From an uncultured Aquabacterium sp. (GTDB taxonomy: Bacteria > Pseudomonadota > Gammaproteobacteria > Burkholderiales > Burkholderiaceae_C), in the NCBI RefSeq assembly GCF_947366995.1, contig NZ_CANBCC010000007.1, positions 1 to 64,000 of the forward strand: a stretch of 64,000 nucleotides of DNA. Direction: 5' to 3'. Shown piece by piece: positions 61,604 to 64,000 of this stretch. The position numbers and the translations under genes are program-made. The notes beneath the pieces are model-generated. The model saw only the letters and a program-made list of their open reading frames with translations. It had not been told where the DNA came from and did not search any database. How positions within the stretch are numbered: position 1 is the first letter of the stretch; each line of letters starts with the position of its first letter.

Positions 61604-63469
61604 GTGCTGAGCTGGTTCGAGAATCTCGTCCACCCCTATCCCGACGCCCCACCCAAAGCCCCGCCACGGGGCTTTCTTGCCTTCGTGTGGGCGGCCACCG
61701 CCGGCATGCGGCCCTGGCTGCTCGGCATGACGCTGCTCACCGCCGCCATTGCCGCGTTCGAGGCCCTGCTGTTCAACATGCTCGGCAGCATCGTCGACTG
61801 GCTGAGCACCACGCCGCCGGCCGAGCTGTGGTCGGCGTCGCGTGGCAAGTTGCTGCTGCTGGCGGCCATCCTGATCGCCAGCCCGCTGGCGGTGTGGCTG
61901 CAGACGCTGCTCAAGCACCAGACGCTGGCCGGCAACTTCCCGATGAAGCTGCGCTGGCAGTTTCACCGCCACATGCTCGGCCAGAGCATGGCCTTCTACC
62001 AGGACGAATTCGCCGGCCGCGTGGCCACCAAGGTCATGCAGACGGCGCTGGCCGTGCGCGACTGCTGCTTCGTCGTCGGCGACATCCTCGTCTTCACGAT
62101 GGTGTACTTTCTGACCATGACTGCAGTGGTCGGCGGCTTCGACGCCTGGCTGCTGCTGCCCTTCCTTGGCTGGTTCTCGCTCTATGGCCTGGCCGTGTGG
62201 TACTTCGTGCCGCGCCTGAGCCGCGTGGCGCGTGCCCAGGCCGATGCCCGTTCGCTGATGACCGGCCGCATCACCGACGCGTACACCAACATCGCCACCG
62301 TCAAGCTGTTCTCGCACGGCCAGCGCGAGGCGGTGTACGCACGCTCGGCCATGCAGGAGTTCATGAAGACCGTGCACGGCCAGATGCGCCTGGTCAGCGG
62401 GTTCGAGGTGGCCAACCATGCATTGAGCATGCTGCTCATCCTGTCCACATCCGGCCTCGCGCTGTGGCTGTGGACGCAGGGGCAGGTCGGCATCGGCGCG
62501 GTGGCGGCGGCCACGGCCATGGCCCTGCGGCTCAACGGCATCTCGCACTGGATGATGTGGGAGATGGCCAGCCTGTTCGAGCACATCGGCACCATCCAGG
62601 ACGGCATCAACACGCTCGCGCGCGCGCCCACCGTGGTCGACGCACCGGACGCCCGGCCGCTGACCGTGCCCGCAGGCGACATCCGCTTCGAGCAGGTCGG
62701 CTTCCACTACGGCGGCGACCGCAAGGTGATCGACCATCTGAACCTGCACATCCGCCCCGGCGAGAAGATCGGCCTGGTCGGCCGCTCGGGCGCGGGCAAG
62801 TCCACCATCGTGAACCTGCTGCTGCGCTTCTACGACGTCGAGCACGGCCGCATCCTGATCGACGGCCAGGACATCGCCCACGTGACCCAGGACAGCCTGC
62901 GCGAGCACATCGGCATGGTCACGCAGGACACCTCGCTGCTGCACCGCTCGGTGCGCGAGAACATCCTCTATGGCCGCCCGGACGCCACCGACGACGACAT
63001 GGTCCGCGCCGCGCACAAGGCCGAGGCCCACGACTTCATCGCCACCCTCAGCGACCCGGCCGGCCGCACGGGCTACGACGCCCACGTGGGCGAACGTGGC
63101 GTGAAGCTCTCGGGCGGGCAGCGCCAGCGCATTGCCATCGCCCGCGTGATGCTGAAGGACGCGCCCATCCTGCTGCTCGATGAAGCGACCAGCGCGCTCG
63201 ATTCCGAGGTCGAAGCCGCCATCCAGGCCAGCCTGTACCGCCTGATGGAAGGCAAGACGGTGGTGGCCATCGCCCACCGGCTGTCGACCATCGCGGCCAT
63301 GGACCGATTGATCGTGCTCGATCAGGGCCGCATCGTCGAAGAAGGCGACCACGCAACCCTGCTGGCCCGGGGCGGCCTGTACGCGCGCCTGTGGGCGCAT
63401 CAGAGCGGTGGCTTCCTGGGTGAAGACGCAGACGACGCGGAGCGCGTGGAACCGGCCACCGGCACCTGA
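61604..63469 (+). CDS. ABC transporter, fused permease/ATPase (multidrug/lipid exporter type)
   Basis: GTG start (V)LSWFENLVHPYPDAPP...; IGLVGRSGAGKSTIVNLLLRFYDVEHGRILIDGQDIAHV; VKLSGGQRQRIAIARVMLKDAPILLLDEATSALD. Confidence 0.92.
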   Translation: MLSWFENLVHPYPDAPPKAPPRGFLAFVWAATAGMRPWLLGMTLLTAAIAAFEALLFNMLGSIVDWLSTTPPAELWSASRGKLLLLAAILIASPLAVWLQTLLKHQTLAGNFPMKLRWQFHRHMLGQSMAFYQDEFAGRVATKVMQTALAVRDCCFVVGDILVFTMVYFLTMTAVVGGFDAWLLLPFLGWFSLYGLAVWYFVPRLSRVARAQADARSLMTGRITDAYTNIATVKLFSHGQREAVYARSAMQEFMKTVHGQMRLVSGFEVANHALSMLLILSTSGLALWLWTQGQVGIGAVAAATAMALRLNGISHWMMWEMASLFEHIGTIQDGINTLARAPTVVDAPDARPLTVPAGDIRFEQVGFHYGGDRKVIDHLNLHIRPGEKIGLVGRSGAGKSTIVNLLLRFYDVEHGRILIDGQDIAHVTQDSLREHIGMVTQDTSLLHRSVRENILYGRPDATDDDMVRAAHKAEAHDFIATLSDPAGRTGYDAHVGERGVKLSGGQRQRIAIARVMLKDAPILLLDEATSALDSEVEAAIQASLYRLMEGKTVVAIAHRLSTIAAMDRLIVLDQGRIVEEGDHATLLARGGLYARLWAHQSGGFLGEDADDAERVEPATGT

Positions 63470-63487
63470 AGCCGGCGGCCACGCGCC

Positions 63488-64000
63488 TCACCAGGGCAGG
63501 GTCTGGCCCTGCCAGTCGAGAAAACCACCGTTGTCAGCCGGCGTGAGGCCGCGCAGCACACCGCACAGGTTCGCGGCCGCTTCGGCCGGCGTGTGCACGA
63601 TCAGGCCACGCTTGGCAAACGAGGCGGACAGCCCGGTGTCCACCGTGCCCGGGTGCAGCGCCACGCACACGGCGGCGGGTCGGCAGCGCGCCAGTTCGAC
63701 CGACGCCGTGCGCACCAGCTGGTTGAGCGCCGCCTTCGAGGCGCGGTAGCTGTACCAGCCGCCCAGCCGGTTGTCCCCGATGCTGCCGACCTTGGCCGAC
63801 AGGGTGGCGAACACGCTGACGCCCTCTCGCGGCAGCAGCGGCAGGAAGTGCTTCATCAACAGCGCCGGGCCGATCGCGTTGACGGCAAAGGCGTGCGCCA
63901 TGTGTCGGGCATCGAGTTGTCGCCACGACTTCTCGGGTTGCATGCCCTCGCCATGCAGAAAGCCGGTCGCGTCCACCACCAGCCGCAGCGGACACCCGCG
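63488..64000 (-). CDS. SDR family oxidoreductase, truncated at window edge
   Basis: NAIGPALLMKHFLPLLPREGVSVFATLSAKVGSIGDNRLGGWYSYRASKAALNQLVR: SDR S...YxxxK. Confidence 0.9.
   Translation of the reverse strand, partial: RGCPLRLVVDATGFLHGEGMQPEKSWRQLDARHMAHAFAVNAIGPALLMKHFLPLLPREGVSVFATLSAKVGSIGDNRLGGWYSYRASKAALNQLVRTASVELARCRPAAVCVALHPGTVDTGLSASFAKRGLIVHTPAEAAANLCGVLRGLTPADNGGFLDWQGQTLPW

Overview
High-GC, betaproteobacterial (Burkholderiales-like) chromosomal window. From left to right it contains: an isc Fe-S operon (iscR-iscS-iscU-iscA-hscB-hscA, minus strand, hscA cut by the window edge); a PepSY/TonB-receptor/DUF2946 locus; a PhoX-family phosphatase; uvrB; an aromatic aminotransferase; several PEP-CTERM proteins; an AT-richer block at about 19-22.7 kb; an alkaline phosphatase/PhoX cluster; phaZ; rnfB; an ExeM/NucH-like extracellular nuclease; LemA/TPM proteins; nth; a livFGMH operon; acyl-CoA and malonyl-CoA synthetases; ppk2; a second DUF2946 plus copper-type TonB receptor; an ABC exporter; and a partial SDR.

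The most notable region is 19.8-22.6 kb. Two long (117 and 120 bp) attC-like recombination sites share their architecture and have compensatory stem changes. They delimit mobile gene cassettes with no integron integrase in the window (a CALIN-like array). One cassette encodes an overlapping gene pair: a membrane-anchored stand-alone receiver domain and a soluble, divergent histidine-kinase-like ATPase. The neighbouring cassette encodes a membrane protein of unknown function. This is my best candidate for an undescribed system.

Secondary observations are a phosphorus-scavenging theme with two recognisable Pho-box arrays (one upstream of an unannotated 72-aa ORF), repeated secreted-enzyme/PEP-CTERM gene pairs, and duplicated DUF2946-TonB loci. 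All calls are from reading the sequence and translations; no database search was run.
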